From Trema orientale (Eukaryota > Streptophyta > Magnoliopsida > Rosales > Cannabaceae), in the NCBI GenBank assembly GCA_002914845.1, contig JXTC01000278.1:21600-85599 (forward strand): DNA of 64,000 nt, in the 5' to 3' direction. This document shows positions 1 to 13,059 of the stretch, in pieces (position 1 is the stretch's first letter; the number at the start of each line of letters is the position of its first letter). Under the pieces are notes generated by a model. It saw only the letters and a list, made by a program, of their open reading frames with translations, made no database searches and had not been told where the DNA came from. A program made the translations under genes and the position numbers.

Positions 1-1214
1 AATTTTGGCATTTAAAAATCGTCAGCCTTCCCAATCTTCTGCTTCCATTAGTCCTGGGGGTGCAACTCTGTTTGTATTGGCCATTAGATGCCCATGTGCC
101 AAGCACTTGATCCTTTGTAGAGGGTATTTAGGGGAAATAGTCTGAAATAGACCTCAAAACGACATCCGTTAGATGCCCATGAATATGATTATATTTTCGA
201 TGTACATGATGAATTTTCTATGTAAATGATGCACTACTTGATAGATTAATGCTCAACGAGCTTAGATTTGAGTTTGTTTGTAGGATTCATTCTTTTCCGG
301 TTTTCCTTCTTCACTATTTGTGCACTTTCAGGAGTCTAAATTACTAATGCTTCAAGAGATCTCATTGATATCGATTACAACAATTAAACAGGCAGTGGTC
401 GACTGGGCATCTCATTTCCGGATTTGAAATAGTACCAAAACCAGACAGCTTATATTATCACATCCTATAGTCAATTATCCTACCAATGATGAGAACGATA
501 CATTATCTTGTCCAGAATTCGTCTATAAATTCTACCAATTTATGATACTAGTTCTTGTGCTTTGAATTTGTATAAAGCTACTCACCTTTCTACGATATAA
601 CATGATGAAGAAGATTCATTTTTTAGTAGAACATTTGGTAGAATTACATATGAGACAGATTATACCGTACCACTGACTGTGGATTGTGTCATGACTAGTA
701 ATATTCTGTACCACTGACTGTGGACTGTGTCATGACTTAGGAAGACCTTGAAACCACCATTTGTCACGCTGTAATATAATGTTTTAACAAAATATAATGT
801 TTCATCTGATGTACTGAAAATAATTTGACAAACACAATCAACAAATTGCAACAGAACAGCATTTATACGGGTTACTATCTTTTACCAAAAAACAAAAGTG
901 ATCCAAAACTAATTCAAGATTACATTCATATGGGACAATTATAAAACTTCAATTCTCCAAGCAAAAGAGGAATGATGAAAAAAAAAAAAAAAGCAGTACT
1001 GTAAGGGCAAAAAATGAGTCTTACATAATTCACAATCCAGCTGCATCTTTCAAGGCTCACAAGAAAACTAAAATAAATTCAAACGTTTCAGCATTTACAA
1101 TTTACAAATGAAGTCCCATATAATTTATCAGAAGTCATAATTCACTATTGTGACTGGATGCAGCGAACTATGCAAATGAGTTTTGTCAACCGTTCAATAA
1201 AGAATATTCCCTCT
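1..1214. other. 3' flank of F-box copy A, no gene seen
   Basis: I see no gene here. The stretch resembles the DNA downstream of F-box copy B (about 11280-11700), for example around 495-600 and 850-990, so it belongs to the duplicated F-box block. A roughly 31-bp direct repeat containing CCACTGACTGTGGA occurs at 665-695 and 708-738. Confidence 0.6.
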
Positions 1215-2673
1215 CTAGACTAAGACGAGACTCTTCAAACATAAATCAGTATAAGTTAACCCAGGATACACTGCCCCAGGAACCGGAAGTTTTCTAAGCT
1301 TCTGGGTGTAAAGGTTGTAGGAAACAATTCGTCCATCTGTAGTTTCCATTAAAAGCTCATCATCCCTCCAAAATTCCAAGGGACACTTAATGCAGGCTAG
1401 CGGCCCGATCGTTAGATGCTTGGTCCAATGAGTAGAACCTTCAACCATCACCCACATTTCCAAAGATGTCGAAAACCATGATAATTCAGGGGAGAAAAAG
1501 AAAACAACCGATTCATTCCACAATGCAAGACTCTTTATTTTAAAATTTACATCTTTGGCGTGATCTGGCATCGGTATGATGTGAAATTCCTCTTCGGACA
1601 TATCAAACGAAAGGATCATATGGTACCCCATCGCAAGATTACACCAATAATATACACCATTGCAGTAAACCCCCTTGTGACCTAAACAACACGACCAATT
1701 ACCTGGTAGAAAGTCAATATCGATGTCCCTCCAAGAATCAGATCCCAGAGTGTAGACTTGTGCTCTACAAACCCTAGCATCATCGGTGGACCTAAATATC
1801 TTAACATACTTGTACACATCAGCCCTAGGATCATACCCAAATCCACGTCCTGCAGATTGAAAGTCAGGGAGAAGGCATGGCGTGTGAAAAATCTTGAATT
1901 TTCTGAGTGCTGGATTGCACCAAACAACTGTGTCTTTTCTCCGACGATCGAAGAAGCAAATGATTCCATTGCAATGAGAGCCCATCAAATCTACTTGCTC
2001 CAATTCCGGAACAGACGGAAAACTGAAGTGTTCAATAACACAAGGAAGGAGGTCACCACTAGTAGAGTCAGAGTTAGAGTTGGCAGAAATATCCTCCGAG
2101 ATAGTGACCAGTGATAGAAATTGTTTGGAGAGATCTAGCTCGTGACGGTCACCATTGAAGATATCATCCTCGGATAGTTCCTGCCGTGTCCACTTCAAAA
2201 ATAAGGATACGGAGGAGGACGACGACGAGAGCTTGCTGTTTTGGACAGTGAAGCGAAGGTGCTTGTTTACGAATGATGGGTGAGTGATGAGATTGTTCCA
2301 CAACTTACAAACGCCTTTGCATCTTAATAGATTCTCAGGGGCCAACCTCAATAGGATTTCCTCCACCACCTCTTCAGGTAGATAAAGGCCAACCCTCCTC
2401 CTCTTCAATTCTGCAGTTTCGAATTCGAAGTAAGGGAAGGGAAGGCACATAGAAGAAAAGGGTCTTGTTCAATAGGATTATTAAAGGGATTGATAAACAA
2501 AGAATTAAATTAGTGATGAACTTTGAGATTGATTCAGATTCAATTTAAGTTAAAAGAGGTGAAAAAGTAAATACATAAATAAATGGACCTTTGGCATTAT
2601 GAGGAAGCAGAGCAGCGTGGTTGGCCTTGAGAAGGCAGCACCTAAGCCCTTCCACTTCCGATTCTAATTCCAT
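1215..2673 (-). CDS. F-box protein with F-box-associated (FBA) domain, copy A
   Basis: Likely a substrate-recognition subunit of an SCF E3 ubiquitin ligase. I model two exons: 2673-2589 and 2410-1215, with a 178-bp GT-AG intron, giving 426 residues. Exon 1 codes 28 residues starting MELESEVEGLRCC and ends in phase 1 at AATGCCAAAG|GT. Exon 2 starts after AAACTGCAG and continues in frame as ELKRRRVGLYLPEE. The F-box covers about residues 38-78 (LPEEVVEEILLRL, then VCKLWNNLITHPSFV). The FBA domain follows at about 130-400, with HCNGIICFFDR, GFGYDP and DELLMETTDGRIVSYN. An ATG at 2450 would give an unspliced 411-residue form; I prefer the spliced start because copies D and E keep the same exon 1. 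The protein resembles the CPR1-like and Rosaceae SFBB/SLFL F-box group. The substrate is unknown. Confidence 0.82.
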
Positions 2674-2863
2674 TCTTCCAACAATGTCTTTCACTCTCTC
2701 CCTTTCCAAACCAAACAGAAAAAATTCCCGAATTTCAATTCCACTCCTCACACTATTTATCAATTTCAATTCCACTCCTCACACTATTTATCAATCAATC
2801 GAAACCAACAATAAATAACGAATAAATAAAGAATTCCATTCTATGAAAGATACCCAAAAACAA

Positions 2864-2920
2864 GGGAGCTTCTACAATACTCCCCCCTTCTTTGGGAGTA
2901 TCAATACTCGCTAATCCCGG
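2864..2920 (+). repeat. Left terminal inverted repeat of the 6.7-kb MULE
   Basis: The repeat matches the reverse complement of about 9558-9610, including the internal GGGAGTATC and ATACTCGCTA blocks. Beyond about 2915 the two ends diverge. Confidence 0.8.
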
Positions 2921-4496
2921 TGTTTTGATTGGCTCTCGGTGAAAATGGGGCCCGCAATTTAAAAGGGTATTTTGTAGATAAACTGAGCCGCTCGTTTTTG
3001 CCGTTTGTGTTATATGAAGCATCTAAATTATTTATAAAATTTCCAAAAACAAAAAAATAAATTGGATGTTTAGTTATCCCATCTTGTTCTCTTGCCCTCA
3101 CCCACTGTCGCTTTGATTTCACGATTCCATTACCATGGCTTCACCTTTTCCAATTTGAAAGCCTTTTTTTTTTCCTTTTATTTTTTCTATTGAAAAACTT
3201 ACTGGTCTCCCTTTATCTTATCGTTTTTTCTGCTTCGCTTCTCTAATTCGGTTCCATAGCCACTTCTTCAGCTCCAACGGCTGGAAATTTGGAGCATTGC
3301 ATGTAAGTTTTCCATTTTGAATCTTTTTTTTTTTCCTAATTTTCTGAAAAATCTTGCGGTTTTTCCTCTCTCTTCCCTGATATGTCTGTCATCCCCGATC
3401 TCTATCTCTGTTCCCTTTCTCTCTATCTCATCAGTGATTTTTCTTTGTTATATCCGGACCCAATTAGATGGAAGGCTTCCGGGCAAGATTATATGTCTAT
3501 GTTATGAATTTGAATTTGAGATTTCATTGATTTGGTCCTGCTCTTACCCATCGATGGCTAGAACTTAGGAACTCGGACCTTACAACAAAAGAGAAGGAAG
3601 TTTAGGTTTTATATATGTAATGACAAACTTATTATCTGATTTGTGATGTCACAAATTTTGTTGCCATTGACGTTTCATGAATTTTATGATTTTCAATTTC
3701 CTTATTGTTAATTTAGGTTAGCATTTGATTGATTTTTATCAGATTATGTATTCTTTTTAGTGCCTTTTTTTAATGCTTTTTGTGATTAGTTTTTAAAGAA
3801 AAATTAAGTCTTTTTGGTTTAGATGGAAGAGCTCAGTCTAATTGCAAGTCTTTGTTGTAGCTAATCACCCTTTTTTCTTTGATTGTCTCGTCCTATGGCA
3901 AAATTCGTTCCATATCAAATTTTTTTAGGTAGGAATTATCAACGTAAAACACTTACATAATTGTTTGGTATGACTATTTAACTAGTATGAAGCCAAGCCA
4001 TTCACTAGTAATTGCTAATTTCCAATGATTAGCAATTTAAAGTGCATTTATCCTGTAGTTTTGTTAGTGGTTTTTCTAACTTTAAATTGATTAGTTTTAG
4101 GTGCAGTACTTTGACCAACTTTGAAGGGCCTGAACTTAATCGGTTGTGTTTCTGGATTTTGGTTGTACTTACTCATGTAAATGTTACCTCACTTAAGAAA
4201 TTAACAGAATGGATTGAAGCGTTTCTTTCTAATATAAAATTTTCCTGTTAACTTTGTTCTTTGTCCAACTTTGAAGGGTCTCAATATGATAGGTTTTATT
4301 ATCAAATTCTGGTTGTGATTATATATTCGTAGGCCTTTTAAACAACTAACATAATGGAAATTAATAACAATTCAGTTTGACATAATCTGTTTGCCATTGC
4401 CAATCCTGTTGTTGCAGCTTATTAAAATTATGAACCTAAACTATTTTCCTTTTTACTTGCAACACTAAAGAAGAATTTTGTCATCCTGGTATAAAT

Positions 4497-5034
4497 TTGG
4501 TATGGAAGCTTATTTATGTAGGATCTGCTGAGTATGAGACTTCTGACCAACTATTGGAGAGTGTACTTGTGGGGCTTGTGAATGTTGGAAATTGTCAATT
4601 TGTATTACAGGTAACCTTCAATAAGCTCTTGTAAGAATTCTTTGTGTCTGAATCACATGTTGGTTGGCATATGAGATTATGAGTTGGGCTATAATATGAT
4701 TTGTTGGAAAATTTTGCAGGCATACCCCTCCAGACCCAGAGTTACAAAATCCATAATATTATTAGTACTTCTGCTGGCCTGCTCTTATTTGGGTCAGGAA
4801 TTTGTTCGAGTGGGATACTGTGTGAACAGTGATTATGACGATGAACAATTGAGAGAAGAACCTCCAGCGAAGATCCTAATTGATAAGGTTCAAAGGAATA
4901 TCTTATCTGACAAACCCAAGGTTACAAAATTTCCCATCAATTTCCATCCAGCGAACAGTGAGAGTGGAGAGCAACTCCCACCATTTGATCATCTGGCTGA
5001 TACAGACGGAGATGGAGAACCAGTAGCCACCTGA
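4497..5034 (+). pseudogene. ASF1 histone chaperone fragment captured in the MULE
   Basis: ASF1 binds histone H3-H4 and delivers it for nucleosome assembly. Two exons survive, 4497-4610 and 4720-5034, separated by a 109-bp GT-AG intron. The first reads WKLIYVGSAE then LLESVLVG and VNVGN. The second contains ACSYLGQEF, VRVGYCVNSDYDDEQLREE, then VQRNIL and VTKFPINFHP, in the order of the plant ASF1 core. The first third of the protein (about 45 residues) is missing. Just after the intron the reading is out of frame with the family for about 15 codons, as if one base were gained and some lost, and the expected PPDP stretch is garbled. The retained intron excludes a processed copy. It lies inside the MULE at 2864-9610, so capture of genomic DNA is the simplest origin. 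I judge it non-functional as a chaperone; a short ORF starting at 4684 is still open. Confidence 0.85.
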
Positions 5035-6762
5035 ACTTCATTCGGGGGAGCAAGGGTCTGAGCATTTGAATGAATAGAATCTTTTAATTCCTAACTTTCA
5101 ATTTTATTTCAAAAGTACATAATCATGCTTTTTTTTCCACCACTCTTTAGCCAAAAATTTTAGAGGAAGATTGGCAAATGCTTAATGACTTTATAGGATT
5201 TAAGTTGTTTAAGTCCTGCTTAGATTGCCAGATGAAGCCATGAATTCGATCCCGTGTGTTCTGCGAGTCCCTATTAGAAAACCATCCCTTTTTCTACTTT
5301 CTTCTGTCAACAGAATTACCAAAACTTGTAGTCATGGGGCATATTTATTTATTTAGTTTTGTGTATTTTTCTAGCCTTGCGACGGACTAATCTTCTGTAG
5401 TTATCTTAGAATTTAGATCTCTAATGTTTTACTCGTTAATAATTTACTGAATGAAGGATGATTGAAGATATAAGAGGAAAGATCGATGTTTCATTACATT
5501 AGAGATCTTGTTAAAAATCTGATGAATGTTTATCCTACTCTGGCGAAGATGGCCTACCAGTGTAAACCTAATATTATGGACAATTTGAATTTTCATTTTG
5601 TATTCCAAATTTTCAACCGTTCGGCTACTTCACGATGCACAAGTTCAACTGATCATTGCATAATTTACTTATGGTAAAGATCTTGAATTACTCATAAATA
5701 ATCAACGGCCACTTGCGACATTGACACTTGGTCATTAAAGATAGGGAAATCTTACCTTTCTTGTATCTTAAACTGTTAAACAAGGAATGATTACAAAAAT
5801 AGTTGCCTACCAATTAATAATTTTATTGTTTAGACTTATTAATCACGATTAAACACAATGCCTTCACCCGTAAGTCCGATATACATAAGAAGTCTTTTCC
5901 ATTTGGATTATAACCATATTAGAATTGGGGGAAAAATAGAATTAAATACCAAAAGTGCTACAATTATTTTTAGGCACATGTAAGTGTGATATATATGCAT
6001 ATTATATTATTACAAAAATACACCAGATTCCCAATTAAATTTTAGACAATACTAAACTACAATATAGAAATTTGTATATATTTCCAATATACACCAAACA
6101 TTCCAACATAAAATGGAATACAAACATAAAAATTTATATACAACACTAACCAATAACTACTAAGTTTACAACATGATCATAGTCTAGAATCTAAAGTATA
6201 TGAGTAACAAAACACTATATAACAACATGATTAAGTCTATAGCTAAAACTTAAGTACATTCAACGCATGAAGCAAGAAACCTCCACCCATGGATGAACCA
6301 TATTGTAACTCAGTCCGAGAAAAACATGTCTCTGAAAGGAAGAAGTATAAAGGTAAGAGCATGTAAAAACTCAAAACTTTGTATCAACAAGGAGTAGAAG
6401 AATACCTCTCCAGAAGAATACCTTTTCATATTGGAAATTAGGCATACGAGGTTCCTTAAACACAATCCCACCAAAGTTACAAGCCCTACTAAAGTTGCAA
6501 ATAACATAGTCACCCCAAAATCCCCTCTCTCTCTTTTCATAACTTTGGCCTTCTCACATAAAGGAATATTTATAGCATTTTGTGATAACATGTAAGAAAG
6601 ACATGAAGAAAACTCGCATATAAAGTACTTGTGTGGTTTTGAAAACTGATTAGTTTCCCATCCTAACAATGCGTTATTAATACATTTGCACATATATAAA
6701 GACACACAAGCACATGCATCATACTAGACTAAGACATTTCAAGTAGAAAATCAGATTTGATA

Positions 6763-6836
6763 GGAAAATATCCTCGAAAGCAGACATAAAAATATCCTCA
6801 AAAGCAGACATGAAAATATCCTCGAAAGCATACAAT
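6763..6836. repeat. Three tandem copies of a ~25-bp unit
   Basis: The unit GAAAATATCCTCGAAAGCAG is repeated three times with small changes, inside the MULE. Confidence 0.7.
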
Positions 6837-7367
6837 ATTGTAACGTAGCCAATAAGGGTGAGAATCAACAAATTATAATATTGGATTAATGTAAATAATT
6901 GTTAAGTTACAGCTATAAATACATAAATTAATTGTCTTAAATCTGTCTAAGAAAGGTACATTATGAAAAATACAAGTAACTAGTACATCTGCTCTGTTTA
7001 TTTTCATAATACTTAGAAGAAGGAATTAAATATATAAATTTGCCCAGTACAACAAAAACTGAAAAGTAACTAGCCAAATCAAAGTCAAACAAATTAGCAA
7101 GTTTGAGAAAATGATAACATTAAACTTACAATTAAAAGACACCAAAACTTAAGGTGCTTTGTTTATTCTATAAACACACAAACAAAAAGATTAACAACAT
7201 TCTCTATAATTGAACCCATATATCAATTCATCTTAATATTTTGGAGACAAAATACATAATATAAATCATATTTTGCTTGTTAGCTTCCTCTAGATCCTTC
7301 TCTCCTCTATATATCATAAACCACCAACCATATTGTATATAATTTCCTTCCTAAATGGTCATTAGTT

Positions 7368-7790
7368 TCATGAAAAAGACTCTTCTTGTTGTCTTGGTTC
7401 TCTCAAATACCCAAGAAGCATTTCAACCTGCAAAATTGTTATAAACACCCCTAAAACTAAACTACACTTAACAAAAATGATATAAATCACCAGCAGAATC
7501 ACATACCTAATGACTAAATATAGGTCATTTCTACTGGTTAATTTGTATTTACATTTAGTAAACAAATGTTAGCAAACCTATACCATAGTGAAGAATAACT
7601 CAAGTATTGATTTTTTATGCTCCTTTAAATATTGTTTCTTTATAATTCTTTTTCGGTAAAGATTAGTAAACATGCTCCTAAAGATGGTAAATATATTCAA
7701 AATTAATAACTGACCTTGTACTTAGCTTGAATACCCCCAGACGAAGAAAGAGACACTAGAAGAGGAACCCCACCTTCCCTAACAAGAAGC
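7368..7790 (-). pseudogene. ARM-repeat protein 3'-terminal fragment captured in the MULE
   Basis: Two joined pieces on the minus strand look like the end of a plant armadillo-repeat protein of the U-box-4-like or At3g01400-like type. The upstream piece (about 7790-7715) reads LVREGGVPLLVSLSSSGG then IQAKYK and ends at AAG|GTCAGT. The downstream piece (7427-7368) follows TTTTGCAG and reads VEMLLGYLREPRQQEESFS, then stop. The usual family ending is a lysine-alanine-glutamate helix followed by a Leu-rich LR.PRQ stretch, which this matches. The 287-bp intron is retained. In the frame of the upstream piece there is a stop just before its probable exon start, and I find no further ARM repeats or U-box upstream, so only the tail of the gene was caught. 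Orientation is opposite to the ASF1 fragment. Confidence 0.65.
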
Positions 7791-9557
7791 CTTTATTCGA
7801 AAGCTTGCAGTTTCTCCATTCCAAATTATCATCATGAAAACAGCTAAAATCATGTAATACATATTAAGAAAAAACTACAATATTCCAAAATACCCAGAAA
7901 AATGATGATAAAATCATATAAACAGCCATAAAACTTGAAACTATAATGATATTAAGAAAGAGGTCTTCCATTCCAATTCTCATACATAGAGAGATAGAGA
8001 GACAAACAGAGAGATATTACCTAGTAAAAGAAAAAATGGAAGCAAGAGAGATGGATTGAAGAGATGGACATCAAAGTACAAACTACATAGTAATATAATG
8101 CAATATGTAAAACCAACCAACCAAGATGGCTTTATAAAATATATCCAGAGTTACAAATATGATACACGTTTAACTATCTTTTAACTAGCTAAAATCATGT
8201 TGTATTCCAACTTCCCCAAGATTTTATTATCTCCATTGTAATAAATAAATGAAGCAATTGACTAAATAATAGATGTCATGGTCGTGGGTTTTTCTACCTA
8301 TTATTTCTTTCATACGTATTCCTAAAGTGTTTTGAAATATATTAATCATTTTAATTTCATTACAGTTCAGTACAATGGGAAAAAAGGTCATAGTGATTGG
8401 GAGGGAGAAAGAGGTCATGGTGATTTGGAGGGAGGAAGAGGTCATGGTCATAGTTTTTCTAACTATTATTTCTTTAAGCTATATTATATTATATTTCATG
8501 AAACATGCCAAAAGTACCAAGAAAAAAAAAAGTTAATTTAAACATTGAAATGTGACAAAATAGTGTTTTATGTCATATGTGCATCTTTATCCCTAAAGAC
8601 TATTATCTTTGGATACGTTATTGGTTTATCTTTTATTCTTTGACATTTGGATTAGAGGTTTGTGATTTTTTTTCCTGATTAAAATTTTTGCCAGTTTATC
8701 TTAGTTTTATTTTTGCTCGTCTTTGGCCTCACGAGATGAAGCCTTCGTGTACCAAGAGGTTACCAAGCCATCCAGATTCTAGAATAATTGATGAAAATAT
8801 ATAAGAAACGAAGAGAGGAAGTACTGAACTTGAGATAAACAACTCTTCTATTTGTTTTTAAACCCAGTTAGCGCAATGCCATTTTTCTACTTTTGATGTC
8901 ACCACTTCTGCAAGAGACAACTTTTTGAAACAAAAAGCTAACTCAAGGAACCCCAAAAAAAAAAAAATAACGGTAGAAAAAATTGAAGTATGACAACTAC
9001 TTCATTGTGGCAAGTACATACCAAAATTGAAAACTTGATAAATAAAAGCAAGCAATGATTTACCAAACACATAAAAAAAGAAGAAAAGAACAAACTTTCG
9101 GACTATAAACTACCATGACCATCACCACAATCGTAGCAGCAGTGGAAGAGGAGGAGGGCCTCTGTTGTCTTTATAGCCCAAAAACGACAACATCAAGCAA
9201 AACTCAGTACTCTCAAACGAAACAAGGTGAATGTAATGCCCAAAAACAAGCAAAAAACCGGCTTACCCGGTGACGACAACAAAATTTCCAGGATTGGCTG
9301 AAGAAGAAGCTTTCGCTCAGCAGCAATAGCCCCAATTTCCAGCAGCTCTGGTTGATCCCATTTCGAAAAGGGAGAAGAAGACTAACCTAATCACGATTTT
9401 CATGTTCTTTTTTTAAACCCTCTATTGCGTTTCTTCTAACGCCGTTTGGTAATGTGATTTGCAGTCATCCTTGTTTTTATTTGATGTGTCACGGACCATA
9501 AAATCAAGATACCTTATATCTAATCTCATCCATTTGATCAATATCCGACGGTTCAAA

Positions 9558-9610
9558 AAATAGCGAGTATCGATACTCCCAAATAAGTGGGGAGTATTGT
9601 AGAAGTTCCC
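9558..9610 (-). repeat. Right terminal inverted repeat of the 6.7-kb MULE
   Basis: Inverted partner of 2864-2920. It is followed at 9611-9619 by the second copy of the 9-bp target duplication. Confidence 0.8.
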
Positions 9611-9619
9611 CAAAAACAA

Positions 9620-11279
9620 AACAAAATCACAAAATCAGAAGTACTTACTTGGGATTGGGATCGGGGTTCTCCTTCTCTCTTCTCAATCGCTAAAGTTGAA
9701 GGTCTCTGATGCATGCCATGCCCAGCTCACTCTTTCCATTTTTTAGATTGGGCTTGGAGTAATTTGGGCCCAAATGAGGGAATTTTGCTTGGGCGTTTTA
9801 GTCAAATGGCCGAAATTTTTTTCACTGTTTGAAAAATGACCGTCTCTAAAACACTGGTAAAATAACGGCCAAATTTTAAAAGTTGTTTGGAAAACAGCCG
9901 TTGTCAATATTTAATAGATCAAAATATAATGATTTATTTTGTATAAAAATTGATTTATTTTTGCATAGACAAAAAAGCCCGACAAACTAGTGCTTCGCAT
10001 TTTTCTGGAAATTTAATATGGTTGTCACAAAACTTAAACTGGCAGTGAACTAGACCTGGCAGTTTTAAGATTAATATTGATGAGCATTGGTTAAAATCTG
10101 TGTTGGTTTTCTCTGTCCAGAAATTCTAATGAAAACTTCTATACTTCAATCCAAATTGACTTGTGTTGGTTCACTTTAAGAAATCTATCCCCAAAGAGTT
10201 GTCGTCTAATATACATTTTTCTTGATAATTTTCATGCATTGTCACAATATTACATGCCATATTAGTTCTGGAGGAAGTGGCAGCTCACAAGGTGAAGAAA
10301 TTGATCCACTCTAGCTATAATACTTTGTGCAATAGATGGAGAACTGAGAAAGGATGTTGTTTGCATAACAAAGCAACTGAAAATTTCAATGATTTATGTT
10401 TTGACACTTTTGTTTCTCTCTGCCATTCTATTTTGTGAGTCCACTGCTATGCCATCACCTCTATTGCTTTCCTTCATAGTAGAGAATCTATTAAGCTGTC
10501 ATGTATGGATCGAGGCAATGTCATTTGTAAGGTTATTTGATGACATGCATATGTTTTTTGAAGTTCTTAAAACTCTTCGTATTTCTTGATTTCTTTCTTA
10601 CTTAGATTTAGGAGATTTCTAATTCAGATTTACGAAAGTGTTTTTGATTGCGTGAGCTCAATCTTTGGACATGAACATTAGATTATGGGCGTGGCCTGCC
10701 AAGTATATGGTTTACATTTGTTATCTTGAGAACTTCACTCTTCGGCCGTGTACAGCGCATAATGGGAATGAATATAAGGCCATTAATCATTCATTCGGGT
10801 CTTTACTTGTTTCTTTAAAACACGGGTTTTGATTTATTCAAAAAAAAAAAGTTCTGATAAATCAGTCAAATGATTAATAAAATAAGAAAGAGAAATTTTT
10901 CTTCATACTCGTTCGTTTCCAAACGATTTTTTTACAAACTAGTAAAATGTGCCCTTTAAACTCTTTCTATTTCCATATTTTTTTAATAACGGATTAGTAA
11001 ACGGGCCTCGTAAATAATGCCATGAATGAACGCTTGAACCTTTAGCAAGACAAAAAAGACAGGTGAAATTTGCGTTAGAGGGGCAAAACTCGCTAAGCAT
11101 TCAAACTAAGCACTTGACCAGAAGCTTAGGCCAATTTGTTAGATTTGGTTGTGGTGTTCTATTTTCAAGTGGTTCTGATATATAGAATATAAGTTACTTC
11201 TTTTATCTTTAGCATATGGATTTACTGAAATCAAATTAGAATGCGTTTATAATTTTGACGATGCTCTAGCTAAGTTGAA
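9620..11279. other. Intergenic, no supported gene
   Basis: I see no gene with domain evidence. An ORF of 66 codons at 10389-10589 begins with a hydrophobic stretch, but nothing else supports it. A possible small transposon remnant lies at about 10795-11010; its right end, read on the minus strand, begins GGCCCGTTTACTAATCC. Confidence 0.4.
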
Positions 11280-11737
11280 TGGAATCAATAGATTATCTTG
11301 TCCAGAATTTGTCTACGGATTCTACTAATTAATGATGCACTATCTTTTGCTTTCAATTTTTGTAAAGCATCAGCTTTCTTAAAGATACAACATAAAGTTG
11401 TTTTTTTCTTTTTTTCAGCAAACTGAAACACAATCTATACGGGTTTTATCTTTTACTCAAAAACAAAAATGATCTAATACAGTCTCTAAATCTCAAGTTC
11501 ATGAGTGAATTATAAACTGCAATTCTCCAAGCAAAGGAGGACTTAAAAAAATAAAAATAAAATAAAATAAAAAGGCACTCCTTAGTGTAAAAGGGCAAAA
11601 ATATCATTCTTATATAATTCACAACCCAGCTGCATCTCTCTAGCCACCCCTCAAAAAAGATAAAAATCAAAATTGATAAATATTATGGCTGGCTTGAGCG
11701 AACTACACTCGCAGATGGGTATAAGCATATTACCCCT

Positions 11738-13059
11738 CTACACTAAAAGTAGAGACTTCAAATATAAATGAACAGAAGTCAACCCAGGACAAATCGCCCC
11801 AGGAATCGGAAGCTTTCGAAGCTTTTGGGTATGAAGGTTGTAGGAAACAATTTGTCCATCGCTAGTGTCGAATAAGAGCTCGTCATCCTTCCAAAGTTCC
11901 AAGGGGCACTCAATGTTTGCTATTGGCCCAATTGTCAGATGCTTCCTCCAATAAGTAGAACCTTCAACACCAATAGAAGCATCAACCATCACCCACATTT
12001 CTAGAGATAACGAAACCTGCGGTACTTGAGGGGATAATAATAAGACAACTGACTCAACTGACTCTATTTGGCTTGATATGGCATTGGTATGGTGTGAAAT
12101 TCCTCTTCAGACATATCAAACGAAAGAATCATCTCGTACCCTACACCCAAATTAAGCCAATAATAAACACCTCTGCGGTACACTCCTTTGCTACCAGGAT
12201 AACAGTATTTACCTTGTACAGGGTCGATCTTGATCTCCCGCCAAGAATCGACTCCCAGGGTGCACAACTGAGCTCTAGATACTCCTGCATAATAGTTGGA
12301 ACTAAAAATCTTGACATATTTGTAAACATTGGCTCTTGGATCATAGCCAAAGCCATGTGCTACAGATTCAAAGTCAGGGAGAAGGCAGGGCGCGTGGAAA
12401 ATCTTCAGTCTTTTGAGTGCTGGATTGCACCAAACAACCGCGTTTTTTCCCCAACGATCAAAAAAGCAAATGACTCCATTGCAATGAGAGCTTACTAAGT
12501 CCTTGGGAAAGTCTACTTGCTCCAATTCCGGAACGGGTGGTAAACTGAATTGTTCAATAACACAAGGAAGGAGGTCACCACTGGCAGAGCCAGAGTTAGA
12601 GCTGGCGGCAATATCCTCGGAGATAGTGACCAGTGATAGAACTTGTTTGGAGAGATCTAGGCCGTGACGGTAACCGCTGAAGACATCATCCTCGGATAGC
12701 TTCTGTCGAGTCCACTTCAAAAATAAGGATACGGAGGAGGAGGACAACGAGAGCTTGCTGTTTTGGACAGTGAAGCGAAGGTGCTTGTTTACGAATGATG
12801 GGTGAGTGATGAGGTTGTACCACAACTTACAAACACGTTTGCATATTAATAGAGTCTCAGTGGGCAACCTCAATAGGATATCCTCCACTACCTCTTCGGG
12901 TCGGGTAGATGTAGACCAAACCTCCTCCTCAATTCTGCAGTTTCGAAATTCAAATTCAAACTCAAATTCGAAGTAAGATAAGGAAAGGCGGAGAAAAGTG
13001 TGTTGTTCAACAGGATTATCAAAGGCATTCAGAAATAAAAGCATTAAAATTAGTGACAA
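11738..13059 (-). pseudogene. F-box/FBA pseudogene, copy B
   Basis: Homologous to copies A and D over most of exon 2. It keeps the F-box helices (PEEVVEDILLRLPTETLL) and much of the FBA domain (HCNGVICFFDR, GFGYDPRANVYKYVKIF). Three defects are visible. First, relative to copies A and D, about five extra bases just before the F-box shift the frame, so the copy cannot be read from the conserved splice acceptor; its open frame instead runs from an ATG at 13059 through former intron sequence. Second, a deletion of about 40 bp near 12060 removes the segment present in copy C at about 20881-20920 and creates a stop at 12064. Third, the C-terminal part continues only in another frame at 11998-11738. 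The conserved exon 1 is not found upstream. It is closest to copy C in sequence. Confidence 0.8.

Larger units (their letters stand above)
2864..9610. mobile_element. Mutator-like element of Pack-MULE type carrying captured gene fragments
   Basis: The left end begins GGGAGCTTCTACAATACTCC and the right end, read on the minus strand, begins GGGAACTTCTACAATACTCC. The inverted termini match over about 50 bp with few mismatches. The element is flanked by a perfect 9-bp target duplication, CAAAAACAA, at 2855-2863 and 9611-9619. A 9-bp duplication is the signature of the Mutator superfamily. I find no MURA transposase inside, so it is non-autonomous. It contains an ASF1 fragment on the plus strand and an ARM-repeat gene fragment on the minus strand, both with introns, as in DNA-level capture. 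A possible third fragment lies near 9280-9360 on the minus strand (a short open stretch ending in a GTAAGC donor), which I do not recognise. Confidence 0.85.

Noticed and set aside
10389-10589. Signal-peptide-bearing 66-residue protein
   Set aside because: Only a hydrophobic start; no domain, promoter or conservation evidence.
10795-11010. MITE ending in an inverted GGCCCGTTTACTAATCC
   Set aside because: The opposite end matches poorly and no target duplication was found.
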